Below the pieces are notes generated by a model. That model was not told the origin of the DNA. It was given only the letters and a program-made list of their open reading frames with translations, and did not search any database. From positions 341,920,717 through 341,984,716 of the forward strand of contig NC_081414.1 in the NCBI RefSeq assembly GCF_030272615.1: 64,000 nt of DNA, written 5' to 3'. The stretch comes from Cryptomeria japonica. Lineage: Eukaryota > Streptophyta > Pinopsida > Cupressales > Cupressaceae. Each line of letters starts with the position of its first letter. Position 1 is the stretch's first letter. This document shows, one piece after another, positions 1 to 12,303 of the stretch. The position numbers were made by a program, and so were the translations under genes.

Positions 1-1388
1 GTAAATGTGTACCCGGTGTTAAAATATGAATGAAAATGTTCGGGACGGGGGCACGGGCACCACTGTCTTGATTCTGCCCCTGAAACTGCTCTGGAAACTG
101 CTGTTTTGTAACCTGGAAAGCTGTCAAAAATGTTGAAAACTGTTGTCTGACAGAAAGACCAGGGCGCCCAGTGCCCCTGTCCCAGGGACCAGGGCATCCA
201 GTGCCCCTATCCTGGCAGGACCAGGGTGCCCCACGCCCCTGTCCTAGCTTTCTAGGCTGGAATTTGGTGTGAAGTTCAGTCTCCGTCTGCTTCCGTTGGA
301 TCTGCAACTTGCGACGTCGTCCGAATCCTGAAACCTGCACTTATATCTAAAAAGGTGTTTTGGGTGGCTATATAGGGTATTGCCTTAGTCAAACCCCCGC
401 TTCGGTGATTTCCACCTCCACGAATAGCCAAGTTGTATTGTAAAAGTAATGTGTGTGCAGACCTTGTGTGTGTGCAAGATCCTAAAATGCAAGTAAGCAA
501 ACTAGAGCAACCTAGAAAGTAAACCCTAATTGCTTGTAAATGATAATGTAAATGCTCCAAATCAAGATGCAAAGTGATCTAAAGCATGAATACAAATGAT
601 ATAATGAGGCTTATGCAAAGACATGAAAACAACATGAAATCATACCCAACCCCAAGGGAGGGGTACAAGCCAATCTTCAGTCGGTGATCCCTTATTGTTC
701 TTCAATGCCTTCAAAGCCCTAAATGGATGAATGAAATTGATGGATGCTTGATGGATTGATGTTGAATGTTGTTGAAGTCTTCAAAGATCTGCTCTTTCAC
801 TGCTTAGAAGGTCCCTTGAAAACCAAAAATCCGGATCCTTTCAAATGAAGAAAGAGAGCTCTTATATATGAAACCCTAGGTCTTAATTTCAACTTTAGGC
901 TGACTTAGAGATTGAATCTCCCACCAATTTCTTGGGGTTAAGTTTTATTTTATGATTGGATCGCGCTCCTAAAATTTCGGGAAAAATGTCCGGGACCGTG
1001 TGCACTCCGAGCGCCATGGTCCCCACAACTTTTCACCAAATTTTCAGGGCCATCAGATATGATGATTTTAGAGAGACTCCCAAAGTTATAGGTGATTTCG
1101 AGATGTTTTGACCCCCAAAATCAAGCCCCGAAGTTCAAAATAGGACCTAATTAGGGTTTTTGATTAAATGATGTATTGGAAGAATAAAATGAAAGGGGCA
1201 CACTTTAATGAAAGGGCCGAACTTTATGATATGGGAGATGATAAAATAAGACCTTAGACCTAATTAATTTAATTAATTAAGTGCTAAAGGGGAAATGCAA
1301 TGCAAAATGCAAAATGCGCCAAGGCAGGTGCTAAAATAGGTGTGAAATTGTACTGCTTTAGCAAGTGCATACAATTTATGACGCTACA
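1..1388 (-). repeat. 3' LTR of the Tat-like element, cut by the window start
   Basis: In element orientation the LTR starts at 1388 with TGTAGCGTCA, directly after the purine tract. It is collinear with 7086-8304 apart from substitutions and a small indel near 450-465. About 287 bases equivalent to 6799-7085 lie before the window, so the full LTR is about 1.68 kb. On the minus strand a TATA-like stretch (CATATATAAG) lies near 850-862. Confidence 0.88.
155..248. repeat. Three tandem GC-rich imperfect palindromes in the 3' LTR
   Basis: Three consecutive units of about 30 bases each start with GACCAGGGC and end with GCCCCTGTCC or a close variant. The two halves of a unit are near reverse complements, so each can fold on itself. 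The tract stands out in an AT-rich LTR. It lies downstream of the TATA-like box in element orientation, so it would be in the transcript. Confidence 0.75.
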
Positions 1389-1403
1389 TTTAGCCCCCAC
1401 TTT
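1389..1403 (-). promoter_or_regulatory. Polypurine tract (PPT)
   Basis: On the minus strand this reads AAAGTGGGGGCTAAA and directly abuts the TG of the 3' LTR. It is the expected primer site for plus-strand DNA synthesis and fixes the orientation of the element. Confidence 0.8.
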
Positions 1404-3285
1404 AGTGGTCATATGAACACTACATGCATATGCAAGCTAAAGTACAGAAAAGTAAACATTATTTGAAAAAGGATATATCCATAAGTTGTCGGATGAAGCC
1501 CCCAGCGGTATCTATAGTACTCAGTTAAGAACCACAACCTACAAAACCACATGTTAGATCACAAAATCACCTAATGCTTACTAAGGAAGGTGATGAAAAT
1601 TCTAGGGTAGCTATATGCCCCCCCCTATTTCGGCTTGCTAATTTTAGTGAGTTGAAACAGGGTATCATGTTTACCACTTCGAATTGTTAAAGAATATTGA
1701 TGACAAATGCTCACAAGAAGATTTGATATGAGATCAAAATCTAATGGAGAATCATTTGGTAAGAAAGAGGACTAAATCTCAATTCCAACACAACAAAGAG
1801 TGTGAGGATTTGAGAGTTCTCTAACACAAGATGAAGGATGTAAATGGAAACAAAATGCAAAGAGAAGAAAAGAAAGGAAAAAAGCATGAATACACACAGT
1901 GGTGATCCATGAGAAGAATAGTGAGAGAGAAAACATGGACTTCTCGCCCCTAGATCTTGTCTAGGTGATCCATGGGAAAAAGGACATGGAAAACTAGCCC
2001 CTAGAGTTTGTCTAGGTGATCCATGTAAGGGAGGAGAGTGAGAAAGTCTAGCCTTATGCCGCTAGTTCCACTCAACCTCGTGCATGTGTGTGTAAGTGAG
2101 GTTAGAAGCACCTCATAGGAGTCTATGCCCAAGTATGCTACAACCTGTATATGTATAGTACAAATGCGTGACATCTCGCTCTAAGAGTCTGTGGTCTAGT
2201 TCCGAGAATAATCACCTTGCGTAAAAGAAGAATGGAGACATCTCACTCTAAGAGTCTGTGCTCTGGTTCTGAGAATGACCCATTGCTCAAAAAAGTGTAA
2301 TGTTTATGTCATAAGAAAAGTAGAACAAGGATACCTACCTTCATCACAAAAGAAGATACCCCAAAAATGCAACAATGTCATAGATCCAAGCAAGGGAGTT
2401 TTTGCACTCTTTAAGCAAGGATAAGATAGTTGAAAAGGGATATCTTGTAGTATGTGTAAAGGAGATCCTTACAGGAGAAGAGATCTTTGTACAAAAGACA
2501 CCTATCCCCGAGAGGAATTATTTTAGACAAATATAACACCTTCTAAAATAAGACAAAGAAGAGAATAAGAATGCAATACTTCCTTCTTTTGCGAGGTGAA
2601 AGTGATTCTTAATGAAGGATGACGCTCTTTTTAACCCAATCGGGAAAGTGAATTCATTATGGATGTATTTTACCAAGTGCAAAAGAGGTTGTAGTCAAGG
2701 ACTTACACCTCTTGTAAGAGAGAATCCTTGAACAAACAACAACAAATGCATACAAGGAATAACATCAAGTAATAAAGTTCACACCATCCACGAAATAGGA
2801 AAAAGTGGATCCTTAGATAAAAATAAGGAAAGATCATTGCCTCCCAAGGATAAGGTCAATGAGAAGGACTTACTCAATCTTCCAGGGAGAGATTTAGACA
2901 TAAACAAAATGTACTACATACTCACATGAGTTCATGCAAGCAAGACATTAGTGTATGTAAAATGGTCCTCACAAGAAGTGGGTAGGATAAGAAAGAGAAT
3001 ACAAATCTTCTCCCATATCTAGGAAAAGAGAATTCTAAAGCAAAGATGATCAATATTTCCACACTATTATCCCATAGGAACAAGAGATAACATAGAAAAA
3101 TTAGGCTATTATGTTGCTTCAAAAATATGATTGCACTTGAAATTGTACCATCATGAATAACAATGAGCCCCCAGTAAATGAGCTACCAATGTCACATAAT
3201 GATGAGCAACATAATAGCCATTAATGTTATTTAAAGACATGATAGATTGAATGAGGTATTTGAATATGACATGCTAAATGCTCAA
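1404..3285. other. Non-coding interior of the Tat-like element with short tandem repeats
   Basis: This is where pol would lie in an autonomous relative. No coding frame with recognisable pol motifs is visible. A degenerate unit built on AGGTGATCCATG recurs near 1902-2025. A unit of about 62 bases containing CTAAGAGTCTGTG recurs twice near 2170-2290. The rest looks like decayed or replaced sequence. Confidence 0.6.
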
Positions 3286-6200
3286 CTATAAGTGAGATAA
3301 AAACATGTGTAAAGTGATAAAAATTGAAGAAGGACAGTTACGAGAAATCTTAGAAGAAAGATGAGTGTAATTTATTAGAGCCTTATCCCTGGAGGAAAGG
3401 ACTTTATGATGAATAGGAGATAAAGATTCATAAGCATATTTAGAAATTTGAGGGGAGTCATAAAGAGATTTGTTCATTGCCAAGATTTCCTTATGAAGGG
3501 AATGAGAGTTGATAGAAGTAGAAGATGATTTAGTTGAAGTGAGATCATCATCACTACTAAATATAGCATTCACATTGAGAGATGGTCTTTTAGATGCTTT
3601 GGCGGGCTTAGAAAGATTATATCCAAGTCCAAATGAATATTCATGCATGTTATGTTCTAAAGGAACTTTATTTCCTTGTTCATTTATGCCACAACCATTT
3701 CCACTATAGCCACTCTTAGCCAAAATATGAAAACCATGACCATAACGATTATCCATTTCAGAAAGAGAAGGTGGTTTTTCATAAGATAAAGAATCAAATT
3801 CTTTAGAATTAGAGGTGCGAGGAGAAGATGTTTGAGAAGCAGCCACAAAATTATTGCTCATAGGTTCAGGTAAGACTGATTGATCTCTAGTTTCTTCCTT
3901 CTTTTTAAGTTTAAGCTCTCTAGGAGGAACCCTATACTCACCTACAAAGGTGGGATTGAAATCAAGAGATCCCCAATCGTCTTCTGCGAGAACCTTCTTA
4001 GGATCAAAAGCCTTTTCATGTGTAGATTCAAGTTGAGAAGAATCTTCTTTAGGAACTTCAGACTCATCCAAAGAATTTTGATTATCAGAGGGTGATGATT
4101 CATCCATAGGTATCTTGTTTAACGAGTCATCACTAGAAGAGGAAGGCTTAGAAGAACTTCCTTTGGAAGTAGATGTTTGCAAACAAGCTTGAAAATTAGT
4201 ATCACCTATCAAGGTATATGTCTTATTATTATAAATAAATTTTACTTGTCTATGCAATGTAGAGGGGACAGCTTGCATACTGTGAATCCAAGGTCTCCCT
4301 AATAACAAGTTGTATGTTCGATTTCCCGACATAACATGGATAGGAGTAGGCAAAGTAACAGGTCCCACTGTGATGGGTAAGGTGATAATACCTAATGAAG
4401 ACTTAGCCACATTATCAAAGCCTCGAATGGGACAAGAGTCAGGCTCAATAAGGGATGTATCCACATTCATCTTATGCAATAGATTAATGCTACACACATT
4501 AAGGCCAGAACCATTATCTACCAGTGTTCATCTTATAGCAGTGTCATTTATGATAACCACAATCATCAAGGGATCATATTGATGTTGAATTTCACTAGTA
4601 GGCAATTCATCTTGAGTAAACACAATTTGAGCTTTAGGATTCATCATAGAGTTAACCAAAGACACTATATTACTAGATGTATTAGGTGGAGGAACATTCA
4701 AATCTTTCAAGGCATCTTGTAACGTTCCATGATGAACGGAAGAAGTTTGGATCAAATCCCAAAGGGATATCTTAGCAGCAGTAGTTTTAAGTTGTTCTAT
4801 GAGATCATATTCCTTACCAAGAACTTGTGAAAAACGTGGAGCTTGTGGAAGAATTGGTTGAGGATTAGGAAGAGAAACTGGAGTAATAGGAGGAGGATTA
4901 GGCTGCCTATTGTTTCTTGTGTTATAGGTATGAGCAACCACATTATAACTCTCTCTAGTCAGTTGCTTAGCATACTCATAAGGGCTCTTAGTAGAATAAC
5001 CTCCTTGCACAGTAATAATAGGTTTCTTAGGAGTGAAAAAAGAATCATTAGCATAACCACCTTGAACCACTAAGATAGGCTTATTTAAAGGTTGAGAATT
5101 TTGAGAAGGACAAGCACCTTGGACAGTGAAGAGAGGTTTGTTAGGTGTTTCATTCACATGTATCAAATTGATTGAGGATGGTTTAGAGGAATGAACAAAA
5201 GTGTTGGAAGAATTGTTGATAGTCTTCTCTTGCACTAAAATCTTATCACGGATTAAATCAATTTTAGGAGAAAGACAAGGGGTAGGCATTGATGTTCTAG
5301 TAGGAAGAGTAATACTAGGAAAGGTCATATCATCCTCTATCATCAAAGGATCTACATGGGGAATAAACTCTCTAGGAGAAGGATCAACATTACTCTCTAA
5401 AGTCTCACTCTTGAGAGGGAGATCTTGGAAAGAGATGTTAACCATCTTGCCTTGAACTAGGGTTTCCTTATGAGTAGAACCAAGTTGAGGAGAGGGAGAT
5501 GCTTTATTTTTAGAGGGAGAATAATTGAGATTCAAGGAAGGTGAGAAACTATCAAGGGAGTTTTCAATCTTGATTTCATCCCCTTTGGCTAGGGTTCTCT
5601 CATGGGGTAGAGAATAATCTACACCTTCTTCTAATGGTTCATCCCAAATAGCGAAGTTGTTGAAAGGAATGCTTGAAGTATTGTCAATTTCGGGAGAGGA
5701 GATAACATTGTTTATTAATTCCTCATCCTTAGGAGGGAGAGCATCAATAGATGTGTTAAACTCATCCTCTTTCCTCAAAATATGTTCAATATGATCTTTA
5801 GGGGAGAGAGAATTAAGGAAATTTCTTATTATTTCATCTTCTTTCTCTAAGGGATGCTTATGGGTAAGACAAACTTTAGGAGAAGGGTAAGCATTTCTCA
5901 TTAATTCATCATCTCTAGTGGGAATTTTGTTGGAAAAGGAAATGCCATCACTAGTAAAATAGGGATAATGTCATCTTCTTGCACAAAAGGATCCTCATGA
6001 AGGGAGTGTTTTTTAGGAGGAACATGAACATATTTCTCCAAAGATTCATGCTTAGGAAGGAGTTCTTTGAAAGAAGTGTTCATAACCTCTTGTTGCACTA
6101 ACATGCCCCCATTGGAAGGAGCAACTTTAGGAGAAAATAATTCAATTTTCATCAATACCTTTTCACTTAGAGAGGCATCATGTAGGGAAGGTGAAGTAAC

Positions 6201-6452
6201 ATTAAGAAAGGTGTTTATGATATCATTCTCTTCCTCTAGGATAGCTAAATAGGAAGGGCACATTTTAGGATAATTGTCAAGATCACTCTTAAAGTCTTCA
6301 TCCTTAGAGCATGGGAGAGTCTCAAAGGGATTGGTAGAAACTCTTTTAGGCACTAAAATGTTGTTATAGATGGGGGGAGGTTCTTTAGGAGAAGGAAAAA
6401 TTGAAACAAGGGAAGCTAACCCATTATCACATCTATGAAATGAATGCATCAT
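3286..6452 (-). pseudogene. Retropepsin and G-patch polyprotein of the Tat-like element, broken
   Basis: Three open stretches follow one another on the minus strand: 6452-5901, 5901-4528 and 4497-3286. The first two overlap by one base in different frames. The last two share a frame and are parted by one in-frame TGA at 4528-4530. The N-terminal half is a low-complexity Ser/Pro/Glu/Asp-rich region with degenerate repeats, including three short VQG-centred repeats near 5150-4980. A retropepsin-like core follows the TGA, with DNGS near 4515 and LLGRPWIHS near 4300. A glycine-rich G-patch-like segment lies near 3740-3620. In Tat-type elements a G-patch next to the protease is known. No RT, RNase H or integrase motif is present. 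A classical gag capsid domain is not evident either. Confidence 0.75.
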
Positions 6453-6777
6453 GACAAAAATTTTCCCCTTTCAAACGATAACACATGCAAAATAGAAGGA
6501 AATGTTTAATTTTAACCAATGCAAGCACTTAGAATTTAGATTTAGAAAATGAAATTTATGATTCAAATGAGTTCCTAAATCAGATTTGAAATTATTGATC
6601 CCAATTAAGCTATCCACAAGTTCAACTTTGAATTGAAAAAAATTAGGATTTTAGCAAAAATTTCCTCTAAATTTTTGAATCTTGCAAGAAATTAAAGCTT
6701 GTAAATACAAATTTGATTTTGAAATAGCATAAACACTCAAATTTGAAAACATAAATCAGAATTAGAGAATATTGGAG

Positions 6778-6795
6778 TTCACGTCGGGTTCACCA
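6778..6795 (-). promoter_or_regulatory. Primer binding site for tRNA-Trp
   Basis: The plus strand reads TTCACGTCGGGTTCACCA, which matches the 3' end (with CCA) of plant tRNA-Trp as I know it. The minus-strand element therefore carries its complement, three bases inside the 5' LTR. This is the minus-strand primer site, not a tRNA gene. Confidence 0.85.
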
Positions 6796-6798
6796 AAA

Positions 6799-8304
6799 TG
6801 TGTAGGAGAAAAAGTGACACTAAGCAAACATGCCCTAATCTCACTTTCAACCACACACTTGCGGAATATGAAAGAGCCTAGAGGTATCACACAATTGGCT
6901 ACTTCTTTTTGTGGAAGAGAGAGCCACAGGCTACCTATTAGGATTTCTATTCCTTTGTTGCAATTGAAAGATAAAATGATGCAAGTTCAATCCCTAACCC
7001 CAAAGTGCAAGTATGAACTAATAACAAGATTGCAGAATTGAACTTAAACAATGGAAAGCTGTAAACACAAGGACAAGAAAAGAATGTAAATGCGTACCCG
7101 ATGTTAAAATATGAATGAAAATGTTTGGGACGGGGGCGCGGGCGCTACTATCCTGATTCTGCCCCTGAAATTGCTCTGGAAACTACTGTTTTGCAACCTG
7201 GAAAGCTGTCAAAAATGCTGAAAATTGTTGTCTGACAGAAGGACCAGGGCACCCAGCGCCCTTGTCCTAGGGACCAGGGCACCCAACGCCCCTGTCCTGG
7301 CAGGACCAGGGCACCCCACGCCCCTGTCCTAGCTTTCGGGGGCAGAATTTGGTGTGAAGTTCAGTCTCTGTCTGCTTCCATCGGATCTGCAACTTGCAAC
7401 GTCATCCAAATCTTGAAACCTGCACTTATATCTGAAAAGGTGTTTTGGGTGGCTATATAGGGTTTTTCCTTAGTCAAACCCCCGCTTTGGTGATTTCCAC
7501 CTCCACGAATAGCCAATTTGTATTGTAAAAGTAATGTGTGTGCAAGATCCTAAAATGCAACTAAGCAAACTAGAGCAACCTAGAAAGTAAACCCTAATTT
7601 CTTGTAAATGATAATGTAAATGCTCCAAATCAAGATGCAAAGTGATCTAAAGCATGAATACAAATGATATAATGAGGCTTATGCAAAGACATGAAAACAA
7701 CATGAAATCATACCCAACCCCAAGGGAGGGGTACAAGCCAATCTTCAGTCGGTGATCCCTTATTGTTCTTCAATGCCTTCAAAGCCCTAAATGGATGAAT
7801 GAAATTGATGGATTCTTGATGGATGGATGTTGAATGTTGTTGAAGTCTTCAAAGATCTGCTCTTTTGCTGCTTAGAAGGTCCCTTGAAAACCAAAAATCC
7901 GGATCCTTTCAAATGAAGAAAGAGAGCTCTTATATATGAAACCCTAGGTCTTAATTTCAACTTTAGGCCGACTTAGAGATTGAATCTCCCACCAATTTCT
8001 TGGGGTTAAGCTTTATTTTATGATTGGATCGCACTCCTAAAATTTTGGGAAAAATGTCCGGGACCGTGTGCACTCCGGGTGCCATGGTCTCGACAACTTT
8101 TCACCAAATTTTCAGGGCCGTCGGATATGATGATTTTAGAGAGAATCCTGAAGTTACAGGTGATTTCGAGATGTTTTGACCCCTAAAATCAAGCCCCGAA
8201 GTTCAAAATAGGACCTAATTAGGGTTTTTGATTAAATGATGTATTGGAAGAATAAAATGAAAGGGGCACACTTTAATGAAAGGGCCCAAATTTATGATAT
8301 GGGA
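6799..8304 (-). repeat. 5' LTR of the Tat-like element, outer end missing
   Basis: The LTR runs from TGTGTAGGAG at 6799. It is collinear with the other LTR until GATATGGGA at 8296-8304, where similarity stops abruptly. The other LTR continues for 153 more bases (1236-1388). The outer end, which carries the start of U3, has therefore been lost by deletion or rearrangement. The three GC-rich palindromic units recur at 7240-7332. Confidence 0.85.
7240..7332. repeat. Three tandem GC-rich imperfect palindromes in the 5' LTR
   Basis: These are the LTR counterpart of 155-248: three units starting GGACCAGGGC and ending CCCTTGTCC or CCCCTGTCC. The unit number is the same in both LTRs. Substitutions are scattered, several of them swapping C/T or G/A. 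Confidence 0.75.
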
Positions 8305-11300
8305 AAAGATCCAAACGTCCTGCACAACAAGAATAAGGTAGATGAACATGTCCATGATCAGAATACAACTTTGCAAGGTCCAATGAGAAAATGTAAATAA
8401 ACATTGAATGAAATGTTGAACTGCAAAAACAAGAACAAACTAAAAAAGAAATATTTTTGGTTAATGCAAGATTTGCAAGAACCAAGGATGCTCCTGCATC
8501 ACTACCAAAAAGGCATTGTAGATATAGCATCAACAAATGGATAAGTATCATTACAATGTTCTAAATTCTAATAGCCCATCTAAAGGAATTTTTTTGGTAA
8601 GAATGATGGAGAAAAACAACTGGTAGACCATAATTGTTTGGTAAGTTCCTTTATATATTAGTGTGTAGAAGTTTTTTGTAATATATATTTTTTGTCATGG
8701 GTATCAAAGAATTACTAGAGCAATATTGGTAGGAAAGTTTGGACTCCCTAAAGGATTCTCAATTAATTTTATTAAGTTTTTACTTTCAATTATTTCTATT
8801 GAATTTTGATTTTGAAAGTCATGATTATGATGTTTATTCTTGAATTGTATATAGTGACTCCAATAAACCGTGCCCATCTGACTGCCACACAAATTGAATA
8901 ATTCTTAAAGGATGAGGACCTTTCAAAATTTGTCTTGGAAGCAAAAAGTATCATGCATTTGAATGCATTAATATTTTCATATTTGATTTCCCTCAAGTCA
9001 CAAGATTTTTTCATTAATTCATGCATTGATGTTCATAGCCATGATTTCTCTACCATTGTCCTTAATGACTATCCAAAATATTAATCACTATACAAAATGT
9101 AGATAAACACCTAGCTCCTAATATGTATTAATCTATCTATCATTGAGATTTTGGGTAGAACACCTATGCAATTATCACAATTATAAACCATCACTACTTT
9201 ATTTTAATAAGTAACAAAAATTATATTTTATAATGAATTTTCAATTAAATTTTATCTTTAATTTCCTAGCGGTGTATCTCTTGAACCTCTTATGGGTGCA
9301 AGTGATAGTATTAGTTAGCATGTGCAAAAAGTCATGTTGGAGAAAACATCATATTGGAGTGTTAGAGATTTGTGTGGCTTAGCAATGGAGCTAGAAATGT
9401 ATTTTGATTTCCAAAATGAATGTATGATAAACATATGAAATTTTGTGAGTGACACTAGTAATTTTAATTTGCTATAGTTGTTAAAGAGGTTAGAAATTTA
9501 GATCTTTCTCAATAGTTCTATTACAATAGTTTAATAGGGAAACTTATTCTTATTTCTATGCATATTTATTTTGCGTGTTTGTGGCTATCCTACAAATAAA
9601 ACTTGCAATAAAATATTACAAAACTACTTAAAAACACAAATTCAATACATTATCATTATTTATCTCATCTCTTGAAAACTACTTGATTTAATGCATATGG
9701 TGGAAGAGATAGTGTTTGATACAAATTTCTAAAGAAAATTGGAAAAATTAGGAAAGGGTTCTTTAAAGTGTTGAGTTCAATATGAATTATTGTCTAGTGA
9801 TTTTACAAGGCTATGATCAAGAATTATACCCTTTGAGGGTCATCAAATAGCTCTATCAAAGATCAATATGTATTGTTGTCAAATAATATAGTAATCTATG
9901 ATTCATGATTTTAATACTGGGAAATTGACATTCCAGTTCAAAGCTACACCCTTCTAAGGGTCACAATGTAGCTTGATGGAGTTTTACTTGATTCAAGATT
10001 TGTTTCTTCAAATAAATATCTTCTCAAGAATCTGTACATTTATTTTATTTGTTCAACAAGTTTTGTTATGGTCTTAAGCGGGGGTCCCTTGGCAAGGTAA
10101 AATTTGAGGTTTTAGGGTACATTTGTAAAAATGATGTAATAAGGGGGGGAAATGTTAGCAAATGTTAGCTCATAGGAAAGTTTGAGGGTAGTTATATTAC
10201 ATCAACTTGTCTATTAGACAATGGTTAAGTTGAGATGTCAATCGATTGTGTTGGTTACTAACCAACTTTTCCTATTTAAAGTCACCTACTTGTGCATGTT
10301 TAAGTCATCAGTCAATAATAGTTTTTTTGCCATTTTGCTTTAGTTTAAGAGGATATGGTTGTAATTTTATTGGCTAGGAACCAATAATTATCAAGTCACA
10401 CTCTAAGCATGTATTCAAACACAATCCATTATGCATTACATTCAATTTTATGCATGGTAACTCTTTGGTAACACTATCTAAATTTACATGGCCACATGGC
10501 CAATCAACTTAACCAATATTAAATAGGTCTTAAAAGGTATAAATAGAAAATTAGTTGATTGTAGAAAGTGGTTGAATGTTTTGCATATTGTATGAAATAG
10601 TCACAGTTTCCTTTCATATTAAAGGAATATCTCAAGTGATAAATATTGAAGCAATATAATTTTTATGGGCATTCATTTATACTCTAGACTTTGTGAAGGA
10701 ATATACTTATGTAAAGGTTTTTTATTCCAAGTGTTTGGACTTAGGTTGGGTACATGCTTGAAGGAGTTATAGTTATCCTCGATATCTCATTTGTGAATAT
10801 GTGTACTGATTATAATTGGTCAACATAAGTTTTAACATATCTCTAAGGTTCTTGTAAGTACCCTTCTTTGAAATGCATGATGCCTATATGCTACACATGG
10901 ATTGTTAAAGTATTTTTTATTTTAAATTTCATGTAAAATATTTGTAATACAAGTTTTCAGATTATTTAACTACACTTATGTGATTTTAAATTTAGTCTTG
11001 GTTTATTTTTTCTATTTTAAATCACATCATGCTTGGTAAATAAAAGATTAAATATATCTGAGAGCTTGGCTATGAAATTTAAACCTGTTTCCTCACTCAA
11101 AGTCAAAGCATCATATTATTTTTTGATCACTTCACATACCAATACAATTCAAATTTTTGAAACCTAAATTCATTCAAACATTGTTATTATTCATCTAATT
11201 TTCAAATTGTGTAGCTTAATAATCTAGAATTGCCACCATCTTAAGCATGTCTATAATAGACAAATCTCCATAAAGTTACGTTAGTTTATTTACCAAAATT

Positions 11301-12290
11301 TTCATGAATGAAGTAAGCTCTTTCAACCACACATCCTTTTGGGGTTTAAATGTTATTTTTGAATAGTTACATGCATGACAGTACTATGTGATTTAAGATG
11401 TTCTTAGTTCTTAAGCTTGCAAAGTTGCCTAAATGAAGTTTAGTAACACATATTTGGATTTCATGTACTTAGAGTTAGTTTTCTACCAATAATAGTTCTC
11501 ATTATTTTATTTCTCCATAATTTTCCTTAAAAATCTTCTAGGGTCACCTCACAAGCCTAGTATATAGTAAAGTGAAGAAGATATACCTTTCCTTAGGCAT
11601 TAGCCTTGATTTTTCCTCTACTTAAACATGAATATCAACTAAATATACTCAAGGTAACATCCCCAACTTGATAAATAGGTCTAACCTTTAGTATTGGAGG
11701 GAAAACAACTTTAATCATAAACACAATAGTGATATAGACAAAAATTGCAAGTTTATCTAGTCTATAATTCTTGAAAATCTCTACCAGTTATTAAATTTGA
11801 ATACAGAAAATAATTTTACTAAGTTCATTTAGCTTAGTTAAGGGGCTTCTCAATATTTGAAGCATTCATGACAACTTTTAATATTAATTAATAAATTAAT
11901 AATATGATAGTCACCTCATCCAAATCCATTCATTCATTTAGATTTATATAACATTTTATTTGAATTTAATCTTATATCGAAATGAATGTTATTCCTAAAA
12001 AATCATTACATCGGGAGGCATTTTACAATAGTAATGTATGGATTATCATATCATAACCATATAAATAATAATAACCAAAACACTAAACACATTTAGTTTT
12101 GAATAACAATAACAATAACAAGTCTAGAGTAGTCAATAAGGTTGGGTTTAAATGGTAATGTCATTAGGTTTTCATTGGGAGATCCATGTTTTAATCCTTC
12201 AAAGTGACATCTTAATAATCTATGTTGACTTGAATTGACTAGATGAATTATGTGATTTTTAAGTTGAATAAAATAAGTCTCTATATATAG
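8305..12290. other. AT-rich region without a recognisable gene
   Basis: No ORF here resembles a known protein. Short open stretches at 8273-8551 and 8704-9026 (minus) have no recognisable domain. A purine tract followed by TGTTAG at 10141-10158 could be a decayed LTR border (separate entry). The rest is AT-rich intergenic sequence or element remains too old to read. Confidence 0.5.
10141..10842 (+). repeat. Possible decayed PPT plus LTR (copia-like)
   Basis: A purine run (AAGGGGGGGAAA) at 10141-10152 is followed at once by TGTTAGCAAA, the typical layout of a PPT and LTR start. A TATA-like GGTATAAATAG lies near 10538-10548, and a possible LTR end TTAACA at 10837-10842. No second LTR, primer site or matching TSD was found, so this may be chance. 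Confidence 0.25.
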
Positions 12291-12303
12291 AATTGTTTTT
12301 ATT
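12291..12303. repeat. Left target-site duplication of LINE-1
   Basis: AATTGTTTTTATT here recurs exactly at 17091-17103, right after the poly-A of the LINE. Recognisable endonuclease sequence begins at 12304. Thirteen bases is a normal length for an L1 TSD. Confidence 0.85.

Larger units (their letters stand above)
1..8304 (-). mobile_element. Non-autonomous Tat-like Ty3/gypsy LTR retrotransposon
   Basis: The sequence from 1 onward recurs from 7086 onward, giving direct LTRs on either side of a 5.4-kb interior. The element reads on the minus strand: an 18-nt primer site lies just inside the right-hand LTR and a purine tract just inside the left-hand LTR. The interior encodes a retropepsin-like region and a G-patch but no reverse transcriptase, RNase H or integrase. 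This is the make-up of a non-autonomous element that would need enzymes in trans. The window start cuts the 3' LTR, and the 5' LTR lacks its outer 153 bases, so no TSD can be read. The Tat assignment rests on the protease neighbourhood and is inference. Confidence 0.85.

Noticed and set aside
3509-4582. Plus-strand ORFs overlapping the Tat-like polyprotein
   Set aside because: They are antisense shadows of the minus-strand frame with no domain of their own.
6776-6795. Possible tRNA gene (matches the 3' end of tRNA-Trp)
   Set aside because: Only the last 18 bases plus CCA match, and CCA is not encoded in plant nuclear tRNA genes. Its place next to the LTR makes it a primer binding site.
8273-9026. 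Small minus-strand ORFs as host genes
   Set aside because: No recognisable domain and partly within LTR sequence; kept only as a weak note on splice-like sequence.
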